64,000 bases of DNA from Scopulibacillus_A cellulosilyticus (GCF_042665295.1 NZ_JBHTCO010000045.1:117968-181967), one strand, 5' to 3'; shown: positions 34,259 to 43,841, counted from the stretch's first letter. Numbers and translations are program-made. The notes: generated by a model not told the origin, from the letters alone.

Positions 34259-35649
34259 CTACTCATCAAATTGATACTGCGGCGGTTTCTTCGTAAATCC
34301 TTTTGTTAAAAATAACAAGTATACAAATCCAATCAAGGCCCAGGTTCCCCCAACAATGAGTGCGGATTTACTTAAATTCAACCAGATATATAATGAGAAG
34401 CAGGCACCAATGAGCGGGATGACCAAATTCAACAAAGTACCTTTTGCACCGCGCTGCTTATTTTTAATATAAAAATGAAAAATCACTGATAGATTAACAA
34501 ACATAAATGCAAGTAAAGCACCAAAGTTAACCAAAGAAAAACCTAGTGACAAATCAACAAAAAATGCTCCGAAACAAATAATGGCCATTACGATAATATT
34601 GAATACCGGTGTCTGATATTTTGGGAGTAAAAAACCAAACACTTTTGATGGAAGGACACGATCCCTGCCCATTGCATACAACAGCCGCGCACCGCTAGCT
34701 TGTGCTGCTAAATTACCACCGATATTTCCTACAAAGATAGCTGCTACAAATAACGATGTTAAAAACGGTCCTCCAATATATTTAACAATTTCCTCACCCG
34801 CCGCATCCGGGTTATTAAATGCATTAAAATTAGGATAGACCATGTTTAACGTATAGGATACAGTTATAAAAATTAAGCCGCCGATAAGAGCAACTAAAAA
34901 AATAGCTTTAGGTACAATTTTTTTAGGGTTGATCGTTTCCTCCGAAAAAGTAGTAACGGCATCAAAGCCTAAGAATGATGTCGCTACGATTGAGGCGCCT
35001 TGTATAACAGGAAAAGTGAAAGGTGCAAATAATAAAATGATTCCATTGAGAAAAGTGAGCCTGTCCCGATATGTCGAGTCATGACTTGATAATCGGCTAC
35101 GCAAATAAAAATGGCAACAAATAGAAACAAATAAAGAATAAGACAAGTGGAAATTTTTGCGTTCACTTGGATGCCAAGAATGTTCACAACCGTCACTGAA
35201 ACGGTAAATAATATCACCCATAACCAAAAGGGGATAAATGGGATGGCAGCACTTAAAAAGATGCTGCTTGCTAAAACGTTAAGCATCGGTAAAAACAAAT
35301 AATCCAGCATGACTGCCCAGCCAACAAGGAATCCTAAATGAGGATTGATCGTCCGTTGCGTATAGGTGTAAGCTGAACCTGATGAAGGATAGGCTTTTAT
35401 CATTCTTCCATAGCTATAAGCTGTAAAGGCCACCATGATCAGTGCAGTAAGATAAGCAGCAGGGACTCGTCCATGCGTGATGACCGCAACGATTCCATAA
35501 GGGGAAAACACCGCTGTCGGTATCATATAAGATAATCCTAAAATTAGTAATGGAAAAAGTGTTAAAGATCGTTTTAAATGAGCCGAGTTGTTTTTAGCCG
35601 GGGTATTTTTAGCAACACTTTTTGTGTTAATTGACAAAAGGATCATTCC
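34259..35649 (-). pseudogene. APC-family amino acid permease, broken by a one-base frameshift
   Basis: The first frame (from ATG 35649) covers the N-terminal five or six membrane helices, from SAHLKRSLTLFPLLILGLSY to GTGSLFSMESFY. The second frame picks up at FAPFTFPVIQGASIVATSFL and continues to the C-terminus at 34259. The two overlap, and one missing base near 35025-35045 accounts for the break; repairing it gives a normal-length permease of about 460 residues. It lies downstream of a DmpA-type peptidase and would have imported the released amino acid. A sequencing error is possible. Confidence 0.75.
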
Positions 35650-35846
35650 TTTCTCATTTACTTTGAAACCAAGCCCAAAACTTTTTAATAACCAATGACA
35701 GATCCGGCAAATTTTAAAATGCCTTCTTCCGAAATTCACAATCACCAAATTCACAATAGATACACTTGTCTGATAACTAAAGTCGCAAGTTTACTTCAGC
35801 ACCTGCTGTTTTTATTTGATTTCTGCTCCTATAAAACTAAACGTAT

Positions 35847-36959
35847 TTATTTTGATAGACGATTGTACTTCCTCATAATTTGTAACAATTCTTCATGATC
35901 AATAGCATATACCTTGTTTCCATAAGGCTTAACAGTGCTCATTGTCTCTGAGGCCAGTAAAGCATTGACAACTGATTCATCTACAGCTTGACAAACGGCT
36001 TCATAAATTGGGTCAAATACCTCATCGTTTATGAACGCCATATTTAGTTTTTCTCGTGAATGCTGTAATATTTCCATTTCATTTGCAGTTGAAAAGGCTA
36101 AGAAGATATCGCCTGAATTATTACCGCCGGGGCTTCCGCTTCTTCCGATCCCAATTGCTGCACGCTTAGCAACGCGGCGAAGCTGATGGGGCAGCATAGG
36201 AATATCAGTGCCAATAATAACGATAATTGAACCCTGCTCCTGTTTTAACAACTTTCCTTTTGACAAATGCTTTCCGACAGGCACACCAAGAATGGAAAGC
36301 CAATCGCTCAGGCCGTAATTAGCTTGTACCAACACTCCAATATGATGCTGCTGCCCATTTATTTCAACAACCCGTGAAGATGTTCCGGTTCCCCCTTTAA
36401 ACTCATAGCAAATCATTCCGGTTCCCCCGCCGACATTGCCTTCGGGTACTGGCCCAGACTTAGCACTTTCAATGGCGGAAATCACATGCTTTTCTTTTAT
36501 ATGCTGACCATTAATGTCATTTAGCACACCATCATACGTTTCAGCGATCACAGGCATAGCCCATATATCTTCATTACTAAATTGATTTTCGTACTGCTTT
36601 ACCATCCATTTCGTTGTCGCATGGTGCGCCATTCCCACTGAATGCGTATTTGTTATACAAATAGGGCTTAGAAAGTAGCCGCCGTCATTCACCCAGTGCA
36701 TACCAGTCATTTCTCCATTGCCATTCAAACTATAAAATCCTGCCCAAATTGGCTGCATTTTATCTTTTTTGCCGCGGGGCAAAATAGCTGTCACTCCGGT
36801 GCGAACAGGACCTTTACCGATTTGAACAGGCCCTTCCCCTTCAATCATTGTCGTCAATCCAACCTCTACGCCTGGAACATCAGTTATGGCATTAAAATTT
36901 CCTGGCGTACCGGGAAACGGTAACCCAAGATCACGACCTCGTTTTTTACTCATACCCAT
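35847..36959 (-). CDS. DmpA/BapA-type P1 family aminopeptidase (S58 family)
   Basis: This 370-residue Ntn-like hydrolase matures by self-cleavage before a nucleophilic Ser; the equivalent is probably Ser244 in EQGSIIVIIGTD. Other family landmarks are NTHSVGMAHHA, EGNVGGGTGMICYEFKGGTG and VLVQANYG. Relatives release N-terminal D-, L- or beta-amino acids from small peptides and amides. The gene starts behind AAGGAG, about 190 bp downstream of a perfect -24/-12 promoter, and heads an operon with the (broken) APC permease. Confidence 0.85.
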   Translation of the reverse strand: MGMSKKRGRDLGLPFPGTPGNFNAITDVPGVEVGLTTMIEGEGPVQIGKGPVRTGVTAILPRGKKDKMQPIWAGFYSLNGNGEMTGMHWVNDGGYFLSPICITNTHSVGMAHHATTKWMVKQYENQFSNEDIWAMPVIAETYDGVLNDINGQHIKEKHVISAIESAKSGPVPEGNVGGGTGMICYEFKGGTGTSSRVVEINGQQHHIGVLVQANYGLSDWLSILGVPVGKHLSKGKLLKQEQGSIIVIIGTDIPMLPHQLRRVAKRAAIGIGRSGSPGGNNSGDIFLAFSTANEMEILQHSREKLNMAFINDEVFDPIYEAVCQAVDESVVNALLASETMSTVKPYGNKVYAIDHEELLQIMRKYNRLSK

Positions 36960-37148
36960 TTTCTCTCCTTACCTAGTTTGATTAAGAATTAAATTGCTTT
37001 TATCGTATACTGCTGGTTTTTTTTACATATTCGGCTTTTTAAGCGTTTACATATTTTTAGTTAATAAAAATTTAAAAGCTCCTAAAATAGGTCAATTCAC
37101 ATTTTAAATCCCCCTAAATGCATATTTTTCAATCTTTATCAACTTAAA

Positions 37149-37164
37149 TGCAAGTACTATGCCA
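37149..37164 (-). promoter_or_regulatory. Sigma-54 (-24/-12) promoter of the DmpA-permease operon
   Basis: The minus strand reads TGGCATAGTACTTGCA, with GG and GC in exact register. The first six bases and the TTGCA are the same as at 6344-6359. Confidence 0.75.
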
Positions 37165-37219
37165 ATCTGAAAAAAACGCGCTGCAACAATAAAAAATGGA
37201 TATCTTGAACAAAAAACCA

Positions 37220-37259
37220 TATAAAAAGCGTAAGCGGATACTTACACTTTTTATATGGT
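37220..37259. promoter_or_regulatory. Large inverted repeat upstream of the sigma-54 promoter
   Basis: ACCATATAAAAAGCGTAAG and CTTACACTTTTTATATGGT are near-perfect complements around a 6-nt loop. It lies 60-95 bp upstream of the -24 element, where an enhancer-binding protein would bind. It could equally end the transcript coming from the activator remnant. Confidence 0.45.
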
Positions 37260-37349
37260 GAAGCAGACGAATATTATTATATCAAGTCATTTCTCTGTGT
37301 CATTATAAACTTACACTGTAATTTTATTATGACAATTTTATCATATAAC

Positions 37350-37385
37350 CAATAAAACCCCTTCCTCAAGCTTGCAAGGTGGGAG
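37350..37385 (-). terminator. Possible terminator after the activator remnant
   Basis: CCCACCTTGCAAGCTTGAGG is followed by AAGGGGTTTTATT on the minus strand; the stem is imperfect. Confidence 0.4.
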
Positions 37386-37389
37386 CAGT

Positions 37390-37650
37390 TCAATTAAGAG
37401 TATTATGATTAATACCTAATCTATTCATTTTTTGGTATAAAAGCGGACGGGAGATTTTTAAAAGTTTTGCGGCTTTTGTTTTGTTCCCATGACACATGTT
37501 CAGCACTTGCATGATGGCTTCACGTTCTGCTTTCTTCTTATTAACTTTAGGACAATTATAACATATCAATTCCAAGTCACTTATATATGGACAAAATACG
37601 TACAGCTTTCTAATACTGTTTGGCATTAAAGACTTTCCATAATAAATCAA
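37390..37650 (-). pseudogene. C-terminal Fis-type HTH remnant of a sigma-54 activator
   Basis: Only the end of an enhancer-binding protein is left: KAEREAIMQVLNMCHGNKTK, AAKLLKISRPLLYQKMNRLG, a Fis-type helix-turn-helix. No AAA+ domain precedes it; upstream sequence to 37650 is unrelated and the next gene follows closely. It sits upstream of, and on the same strand as, the DmpA operon with its sigma-54 promoter, so it was probably that operon's activator. Confidence 0.7.
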
Positions 37651-37719
37651 CTAGCTCTATTAGATAAAAATTTTTGCTATCCAAATTAAATGCTCCCATA
37701 ATTATTCAACGAAACAAAC

Positions 37720-37750
37720 ATCAAAAGACCTTAACCAAAAGTTCGTTAAG
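37720..37750 (-). terminator. Terminator of the endonuclease V gene
   Basis: ACCTTAACGAACTTTTGGTTAAGGTCTTTT on the minus strand is split as ACCTTAAC / GTTAAGGT-type arms with a T-run, directly after the stop codon. Confidence 0.7.
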
Positions 37751-37753
37751 GTA

Positions 37754-38461
37754 CTAATCACTTTTAAACTTCTTTCTTAAACGATGTGTTTCCAAATCAG
37801 CTAAACGGACAGGAATTGGCAGCCTGCTTTCCTCATTAATCAGCTTCATCATGATTTCGAAACTGCTGTTTAAATCAATATAATTGCCGCACGAGAGAAA
37901 AACGGGTTTGACATTTTTCATAGTTCTTACAGCTCTTCCATAAACGGTCCCATTGATGATAATATCACTGAAGGCTCCTACTTCATTTTCCGGCATAATA
38001 AAATCATGGTTTTGGATTTTCAAATAAGTTTTTGCGATACCAATTGTCGCTTTATTTAGGAAAAATGAAGCGTGAGTGGCGATTCCAATATGGTTATAAT
38101 GCAGAAAACCATTGCCGTCAAATAAAAAGACATCCGGTTCAACTGTTAATTTTTCTGCAGCTTCAATAATTAACGGCAGCTCCCTAAAGGCCAGATACCC
38201 TGCCACATAGGGTACATTTATTTTACCCACGCTGCAAACCTTTTCAATTACTTCTTTTGAATGATAATCAATAACGATAATGCTGCAAGTACCAAATGAT
38301 TGATTTTCCTCTTCCCAATAGGCTAAGTCGACTCCGGCACAAGTTTTTACTTCGTTCTCACTTATGGGACTTAATTTGATTCGTTTCTTTAAATGAAGCT
38401 GAATTTTTTTGAAATCTACTTCCTTTGTATAATTGAAATCATGTACCTTAATAATTTTCAA
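37754..38461 (-). CDS. nfi: Endonuclease V (deoxyinosine 3'-endonuclease)
   Basis: This is a 235-residue Nfi/YwqL family protein. It has the metal-binding Asp in AGVDLAYWEE, the PYVAGYLAFRELPL (PYIPGxLxFRE) motif that recognises the base, and VFLFDGNGFLHYNHIGIATH for DGxGxxHPRxxGxAsH. The canonical His-Pro-Arg is replaced by His-Tyr-Asn, a point worth noting. It cleaves DNA one nucleotide 3' of deaminated bases. In B. subtilis the same gene (ywqL) follows ywqJ and ywqK, as here. Confidence 0.85.
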   Translation of the reverse strand: MKIIKVHDFNYTKEVDFKKIQLHLKKRIKLSPISENEVKTCAGVDLAYWEEENQSFGTCSIIVIDYHSKEVIEKVCSVGKINVPYVAGYLAFRELPLIIEAAEKLTVEPDVFLFDGNGFLHYNHIGIATHASFFLNKATIGIAKTYLKIQNHDFIMPENEVGAFSDIIINGTVYGRAVRTMKNVKPVFLSCGNYIDLNSSFEIMMKLINEESRLPIPVRLADLETHRLRKKFKSD

Positions 38462-38496
38462 TAAAAACCCTTCTTTAAATTACAAGTTTAAAATTG

Positions 38497-38976
38497 TTAT
38501 TCTCTTCCTAAAGCCTGATTAATTTCCCGACGTTTCAATAATATTGCGTAATTATCGTCGCTTTTATCTTCTTTTATTTCCTTTTTAAAAATTAAAGTCC
38601 CATTTTCATCCCATTTTTTTTGGCAAATTGGGATTGAAAGCTCATATTCTATCATTGATTCAATATTTCCGTTTTCATACCAAGAAAAGCTTTTACCATT
38701 TATTAACCCATATTTCATTGGTTTCTCGCATTTTATATTTCCACTTTTGTAAAACTCTCTCTTTAATCCATGTGCTAATCCATCTTTATAAAAACAAAAA
38801 TAAATTAATTCCCCATTATCATAAAGCTCATAAGTAAGCCCAGTAAAAGGCTCCCCTCCTTCATCTTCTGGATTATCTAATATTTCATCGCTGTAGGAAC
38901 TAAACCACAAGTTTTCAAAGTCAATACCATTTTTCAGTACATATTCTTTTGAATAAAACTCTTTATTTTCTTGCAT
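38497..38976 (-). CDS. ywqK: YwqK-type antitoxin/immunity protein (MORN-like repeats)
   Basis: This 159-residue protein carries repeats of the form YxNGxLxxxxxYxxGxxHG: LYDNGELIYFCFYKDGLAHG, FYKSGNIKCEKPMKYGLING and WYENGNIESMIEY. Such beta-hairpin repeats define the YwqK family, which neutralises the YwqJ deaminase toxin. It overlaps the 3' end of the toxin gene by 14 bp, so the two are coupled. Confidence 0.8.
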   Translation of the reverse strand: MQENKEFYSKEYVLKNGIDFENLWFSSYSDEILDNPEDEGGEPFTGLTYELYDNGELIYFCFYKDGLAHGLKREFYKSGNIKCEKPMKYGLINGKSFSWYENGNIESMIEYELSIPICQKKWDENGTLIFKKEIKEDKSDDNYAILLKRREINQALGRE

Positions 38977-40078
38977 ATTTCAGTACCTCCGGAATATAGT
39001 GCGCTCCATCAGTGATAAACTCACAGTGAGGGCATCTTGGCATTGGAAAGCCTTCAGGCATATGTTTATTTATTTTACGTGCACTTATTACATGTACCAT
39101 TAAGTCATTTAAATCGGCGTCCGGTCTAGCCAATAAAGCTTTATTAAGAGCATAGACCTCTGCATGGGATCCTGCACCCGCTGTTTTTATATACCCTTCC
39201 TTTAGGTCAAAAGGCATATTTGCGATTCTTTCTTTTATAAGTTTATGTTTTATATCGGGAGTTAATCCGTCAACATCGTTTATTCCAAAATAATAGCATC
39301 CTGTTTTCTTATCTAGTACCCCCGCAACTGCTGGACCCCTTTGGCTCTTACTTAACCCGACTTTTTTTAATCTGTTCAACTCCTGATGTACTTCTCCCCT
39401 TAAATTAATTCGTTGATGGAGTTCATTTATCGATATATCCCCATATTTATCACGTAAATAGTCTATCTGTCTTATACTTGCATTCTTAGCGGTACTCCTA
39501 CTACCTTTTCTACCAACTGTCTTTATCATGGTATCTTTAGATCCATTAAATATATCCCTTATGGTTGTATCCATCTTCCCAATACCCGCATAAGACGGTT
39601 GTAAAACTTGCGGCAGTCGGATTTCACCAACTTTTTTAACAATTTTGTTTGTAATGCTAAGGGACTGATGCTTTATTAATTGATAGCTATTCTTTAATGT
39701 ACTTTTGATTAGATCTGGGTGGAGTGCGTTTCTAATCCCTTTTACGAGATTTGCTCCTTTTTCATCCATAGATGAAAACTTGAAACCTGTCATCCCGTAC
39801 TTTCCAGCCAACCCCGTACCTCTTACTTCTGGAAAAATTGTTGCGATAACCATACCATCGGCAAGTAGATTGTCGCTAAATTCTATCTTTTTACCAATTA
39901 CAGGATCGTACTCGTCATGTGTTCGCTGAATATCATGAATAGGAAGAATTTCTGCTGTTAAATTCCAGATATGACCTAATGCAGTTTCATCCGCTTGACG
40001 AAATTCTGCTGCAGTTCTCATTAAAAAGTCTTGAGATTGGCCTAAAAGATTCAGATAATGATGAATATGATTAATCAA
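38963..40078 (-). pseudogene. ywqJ: YwqJ-like nucleic-acid deaminase toxin, N-terminally truncated
   Basis: This is a 371-residue reading frame. Its C-terminus is a cytidine-deaminase-like toxin domain with the zinc-site residues in GAGSHAEVYALNKAL (HAE) and PMPRCPHCEFIT (CPHC), as in YwqJ deaminases. LXG-type YwqJ toxins have a long N-terminal export domain. Here the frame can only begin at a TTG (40078), and an in-frame TAA lies nine codons further upstream, so the LXG part is missing. It may be a silent cassette that could recombine with a full gene, or decay. The enzyme domain itself looks intact. Confidence 0.75.
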
Positions 40079-40122
40079 TTCTCTAATATAACCGGGTATA
40101 CCTTAAGGAGACGATAAAATCT

Positions 40123-40628
40123 CTATTCAATCGAACGCAAGACATCAAGAAGCATCTCTTTGAAAGCATTGCGATCAATCGCTTCACAAACTCGAACATT
40201 TTTTGTGCGTTCCAGTCGATTGTTAATATCCACAAGACTGTAACCTCTTGTTAGTTCGCCGGCAGTTTCCACATCGACATAATAATGATTAGATTTTGTC
40301 ATGATCTTTTCATTCGCCGCTACCGCTGCTAAAAGCGTATCTGGATGAGTCGTACCATTTAATCTGTGAACTTCTTTATTGAACTTCATCACAACTTTAT
40401 TGACGTCTTTAAAAAATTGTGCCCCTTTTGTTGCTAATGCTTCAATGTCTTTATGATCGTTGTCGTCCATGATTGAAAATTGCGTACACATTTCCCAGCC
40501 AACCATTGTTATTGGAATGCCTGAATGCAGGACAATTTTCGCTGCTTCCGGATCAACCCAGAAATTATATTCCGCACTTGGCGTAATATTGCCTAATGCA
40601 TTATTTGTGCCTCCCATTATTTGAACAA
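40123..40628 (-). pseudogene. Nucleoside hydrolase, 5'-truncated
   Basis: From VVQIMGGTNNALGNITPSAE to the stop the frame is the C-terminal half of an inosine-uridine nucleoside hydrolase, with NFWVDPEAAKIVLHSGIPIT typical. The N-terminal DTDxGxDD calcium site is absent, and no sequence for it is found on the far side of the inserted element (to 42.4 kb). The open frame continues into the TnpB element's end up to 40686, but those first 16 or so residues are element-derived. Loss may have come with insertion and deletion. Confidence 0.75.
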
Positions 40629-41935
40629 CCCACCACTTAACAACCTTAGGTCTGTTTAAAGTGGGGGATTCCTGGGTAATGGCCACTTTTAATAGCTGAC
40701 CAAATTCATCAGGCTAGCCCCGCAGTTCCTACGGTTAGAAGTCTTATAGCTTCATTTTTAAGATTTATGCTTGCATTAATGTCTCTATCATGGTGAATGC
40801 CACATTGCGGGCAATCCCATTTTCGCATTTTGCGGTCTTTTTCTGCTTTATTTTGATACCCGCAATTCGAACAGAGTTGGGAGGAAGGAAAAAATCTTGA
40901 AACAAAGACGATTTGTTTTCCGTACCACCTAGCTTTGTATTCGAGCATAGTACGAAATGAACGCCATCCAACTTCACTTATCGATTTTGCGGATTTTCGG
41001 TTTTTAATTATATTCGAAACAGCTAAATCTTCAATCCCAATAATGTCGTGGTTTTTGACAATATGGGTTGAGACTTTGTGCAGGTAATCATTTCGCGCAT
41101 TCGTGATTTTTTCATGGATTTGCGCAACCTTTTTGCGCTGTTTATGCCAATTAAATGAGATCTTTTTTCTTCTTGAAAGGCTACGTTGGGCTTTTACTAG
41201 TTTCTTTTCTAACGAACGAAAGAATTTTGGATTCTTATATACTGTTCCGTCAGACAAAACAGCAAAGTCTTTTAATCCGACATCAATACCGACAGATGAA
41301 CTTGATTTAGGAAGTTCTTCAATTTCTGTTTCAACAAGAATAGAAACAAAATATTTGCCGCTTGGATTGCGTCGTATGGTAGCGTTAATGATACGGCCTG
41401 TAACTTCACGGCTTTTTGCAAATGTCACTAAACCGAGTTTCGGTAACTTGATTTTGTTTCCTACAATCGCGATATTACCGTTTGTATGTTTTGTTGTGTA
41501 AGACTGGACTTTATTTTTCTTGGATTTGAATCGCGGCGCTTTAGTTTGTTTTTTGAAGAATCGAGTGAAGGCATCAGTAAGGTTTTTGAGTGATGATTGG
41601 AGTGAGATACTGTCTACTTCCTTTAACCATATTAATTCATTCTTCAGTTTTGTTAGTTCCGAAGAACAGGTATTGTATGTAAACCCTTTTCCTGTTTCTT
41701 TATAAGCATCATTCCATTTTCCAAGAAAATAATTAAAGACAAAGCGGCTGCAACCAATCGTTTTAGCAATTAGAATTTCTTGCGATTTATTTGGATAAAT
41801 TCTAAATTTGTACGCTCTCCTAACGACCATTGGTTCACCCGCCTTCTATTGATTCTTTAATTATATTTTAACTTAATCACTCTAGACTTACGCCTAGCCG
41901 ACATTCATCTCCCCCCTCAACCTTCACTCGCCATC
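40626..41935 (-). mobile_element. IS200/IS605-group element encoding TnpB only (IS1341 type)
   Basis: The element consists of tnpB plus a structured right end. After the tnpB stop a hairpin (CCCCCACTTTAAACAG ... GTTAAGTGGTGGG, 40629-40667 on the plus strand) marks the right end, where the omega-RNA scaffold lies. The left end is not defined exactly; it is near 41880-41935. There is no tnpA transposase, so mobility would need help in trans. It abuts a truncated nucleoside hydrolase gene. Confidence 0.75.
40709..41830 (-). CDS. tnpB: TnpB RNA-guided DNA endonuclease
   Basis: This is a 373-residue OrfB/TnpB protein. The N-terminal helix-turn-helix region (RAYKFRIYPNKSQE) is followed by a RuvC-like nuclease with all three acidic residues in place: Asp in SVGIDVGLKDF, Glu in IIGIEDLAVSN and Asp in HHDRDINASINL. 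A zinc ribbon has the C-x2-C pairs CSNC and CPQC. It is full length and looks catalytically intact. TnpB cuts DNA matching the guide carried at the end of its omega-RNA, next to a target-adjacent motif. Confidence 0.92.
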   Translation of the reverse strand: MVVRRAYKFRIYPNKSQEILIAKTIGCSRFVFNYFLGKWNDAYKETGKGFTYNTCSSELTKLKNELIWLKEVDSISLQSSLKNLTDAFTRFFKKQTKAPRFKSKKNKVQSYTTKHTNGNIAIVGNKIKLPKLGLVTFAKSREVTGRIINATIRRNPSGKYFVSILVETEIEELPKSSSSVGIDVGLKDFAVLSDGTVYKNPKFFRSLEKKLVKAQRSLSRRKKISFNWHKQRKKVAQIHEKITNARNDYLHKVSTHIVKNHDIIGIEDLAVSNIIKNRKSAKSISEVGWRSFRTMLEYKARWYGKQIVFVSRFFPSSQLCSNCGYQNKAEKDRKMRKWDCPQCGIHHDRDINASINLKNEAIRLLTVGTAGLA

Positions 41936-42394
41936 GCATTGTTACGGTTTGAAGCAAGAGTATTCTGTTGGTGTTTGATAAAAACGGTTCTCATATAACA
42001 CTTAACATTTGATCCGTATTGCTTGGATATATATAAATTCAAAAGTCCCCTCACTTTATAGGAATATATGTTCCTATCAAATATAGATTAAACCTTATGG
42101 TCTGAACTGTCAATGAATATTTCAGATGGGATACATGGTTGCTAAAGCACTTTTACTTGTAAAATAGAAAAACAAACGATATTTTTCCTCTATCATTGTT
42201 CAGTTTCACGAATTTCTAAAAATAAAAATATAAGTCAATTGTTACACCGTACAAAAAGAGGGCCGCCCACACTTGTAAGCAACTCTCCTTCTTTCTTAAT
42301 TTAAAATTAGAACCTTCATTATATTAAGCGGATCAGCTATTCGCTAAATCGAAAATTCGCCCCATGTTACATTTGTTAAACCAATGTCATTTTA

Positions 42395-42991
42395 TTAAGC
42401 ATATCTTTGTGATTGATCATTTGGGTAATGAGTATAGTTCACTTCGTCATTCCACATGAGATTATATTTATCAGTCCAATCATTGGCGATCTTCTTACTT
42501 TTGATAATGACAAGGACTTCATCATTTTTCTCTTCAGCGCTTCTTGTAAAATTGTAGGACCCCGTTGAAAAAAGTTTATTATCCGCAATCATTATTTTTA
42601 GGTGCATTAACCCAGGATGTTTATTAACTTTGACGGGTATCCCTTCATTAATTAAGGCATTAATTGCATTCTTAGAATACCGTTGAGATTGTTCACCATC
42701 CGTTATGACCCTTACTTTAACGCCTCTTTTTTTCATCCGGGGTATGATTTTATCTTGGGTAATGATAAATACTGCAATATCAAGGGTCTTTTTTGTTTGG
42801 TCAATAATTTCATTTACTTTTAACAAAGGGGATCGATATTTATCTGATCTCGTAAAAGTATATTCAACCTCATTCTCAACTGTATTTTTTATTGGGGTTT
42901 TCTTTTCTTTCCTGCCCTGTTGATACTGGGATACCACATATCCAATCATACCGCCTGCAGCTAACATCGAACCTGCCCAAGTCAATAACAT
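42395..42991 (-). CDS. Phospholipase D-like (single HKD) membrane-anchored protein
   Basis: This 198-residue protein has one N-terminal membrane helix (LLTWAGSMLAAGGMIGYVV) and one HKD motif, HLKIMIADNKLFSTGSYNFT (H-x-K-x4-D then GSxNF). A single HKD suggests a homodimeric Nuc/mitoPLD-type nuclease or phosphodiesterase facing outside. The ATG at 42991 follows GAAGGGGTG. The 460-bp gap upstream of its 3' end toward the TnpB element (41936-42394) shows no gene, only a short motif (ACTCTCCTTCTTTCTT) that recurs near 43757. Confidence 0.8.
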   Translation of the reverse strand: MLLTWAGSMLAAGGMIGYVVSQYQQGRKEKKTPIKNTVENEVEYTFTRSDKYRSPLLKVNEIIDQTKKTLDIAVFIITQDKIIPRMKKRGVKVRVITDGEQSQRYSKNAINALINEGIPVKVNKHPGLMHLKIMIADNKLFSTGSYNFTRSAEEKNDEVLVIIKSKKIANDWTDKYNLMWNDEVNYTHYPNDQSQRYA

Positions 42992-43165
42992 GATGAGCAC
43001 CCCTTCAAGATGTTTACTTCAATAGTATGATGCCGGGTGATTGTTCAATAACAACAAAAAGAACACAGGAACGCTATTAAGATGATCCATGCCTTTTTCC
43101 TAGCATGATGTAACTTTTGTATAGCCTATGATAGGCTATATATTTAAGATAGTTTGCTATAAATA

Positions 43166-43621
43166 TCATAAACTGGAACGATGATTAGCCATGACCCTTG
43201 CCAGGCCCTGAACAATTAAAAACATTGCAATGCCAAGCGTATCTATGCCCATATCTAATAACCGGCCGTCACGGCTAAAATATAACTGTAAAAGCTCGGT
43301 TAAAACTGCATATAGTGCAGAAATAACAAACACCTTCGTCCGATTGCCAAGTAACTCAAACAGTAACAATGCTAAAATCGAAAACCCGGTAAAATGACCG
43401 ATCTTTTGAATTAAATAATGTGCATTTGTAAAATCATCCCCATTTACTATCAATAATTCAGCAAAATTTGGATGAGTAACGAAATGAAACTGAACAATGT
43501 GATCGAGCAAAAGCTTATCAAGATTTTCTGTACAAGTTAAGATAAAAAGTACAAGTGCCCAAGCTATAACGACTAATAACCTCAAGCGGAAACACACCTT
43601 TCTTAAATCAGATGTGTTCAT
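43166..43621 (-). CDS. VanZ-like family membrane protein
   Basis: This protein has up to 151 residues and four or five membrane helices. VanZ features are KIGHFTGFSILALLLFELL and ALYAVLTELLQLYFSRDGRLLDMGIDTLG. The start is uncertain: an ATG at 43621 has GGGAAGAA upstream, while a TTG ten codons later has a better site (AAGAAAGGTG). VanZ relatives affect glycopeptide tolerance in some hosts, but most are uncharacterised. Confidence 0.8.
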   Translation of the reverse strand: MNTSDLRKVCFRLRLLVVIAWALVLFILTCTENLDKLLLDHIVQFHFVTHPNFAELLIVNGDDFTNAHYLIQKIGHFTGFSILALLLFELLGNRTKVFVISALYAVLTELLQLYFSRDGRLLDMGIDTLGIAMFLIVQGLARVMANHRSSL

Positions 43622-43841
43622 TTCTTCCCAAAAAACTCCAAATCTATTCTTTTCAAAGCTGAAGGTAATAGAATAGTTGAACAGTCATTCAACATTATTA
43701 CTCCTTGTAAAGCATCAAAATAAGAACAAAAGGAAAGCACCCACATTAGGTAACTCTCCTTCTTTCTTCTCACTTAAACACTGAAATCACTAGCAAAGTT
43801 TTCAATATGAATCTTTGTACATGCACTTTTAGGGAAGTCAC

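Noticed and set aside
43116..43142. Palindrome ATAGCCTATGATAGGCTAT after the VanZ gene as a terminator
   Set aside because: The stem is short and lacks a T-run; it may be a binding site or chance.
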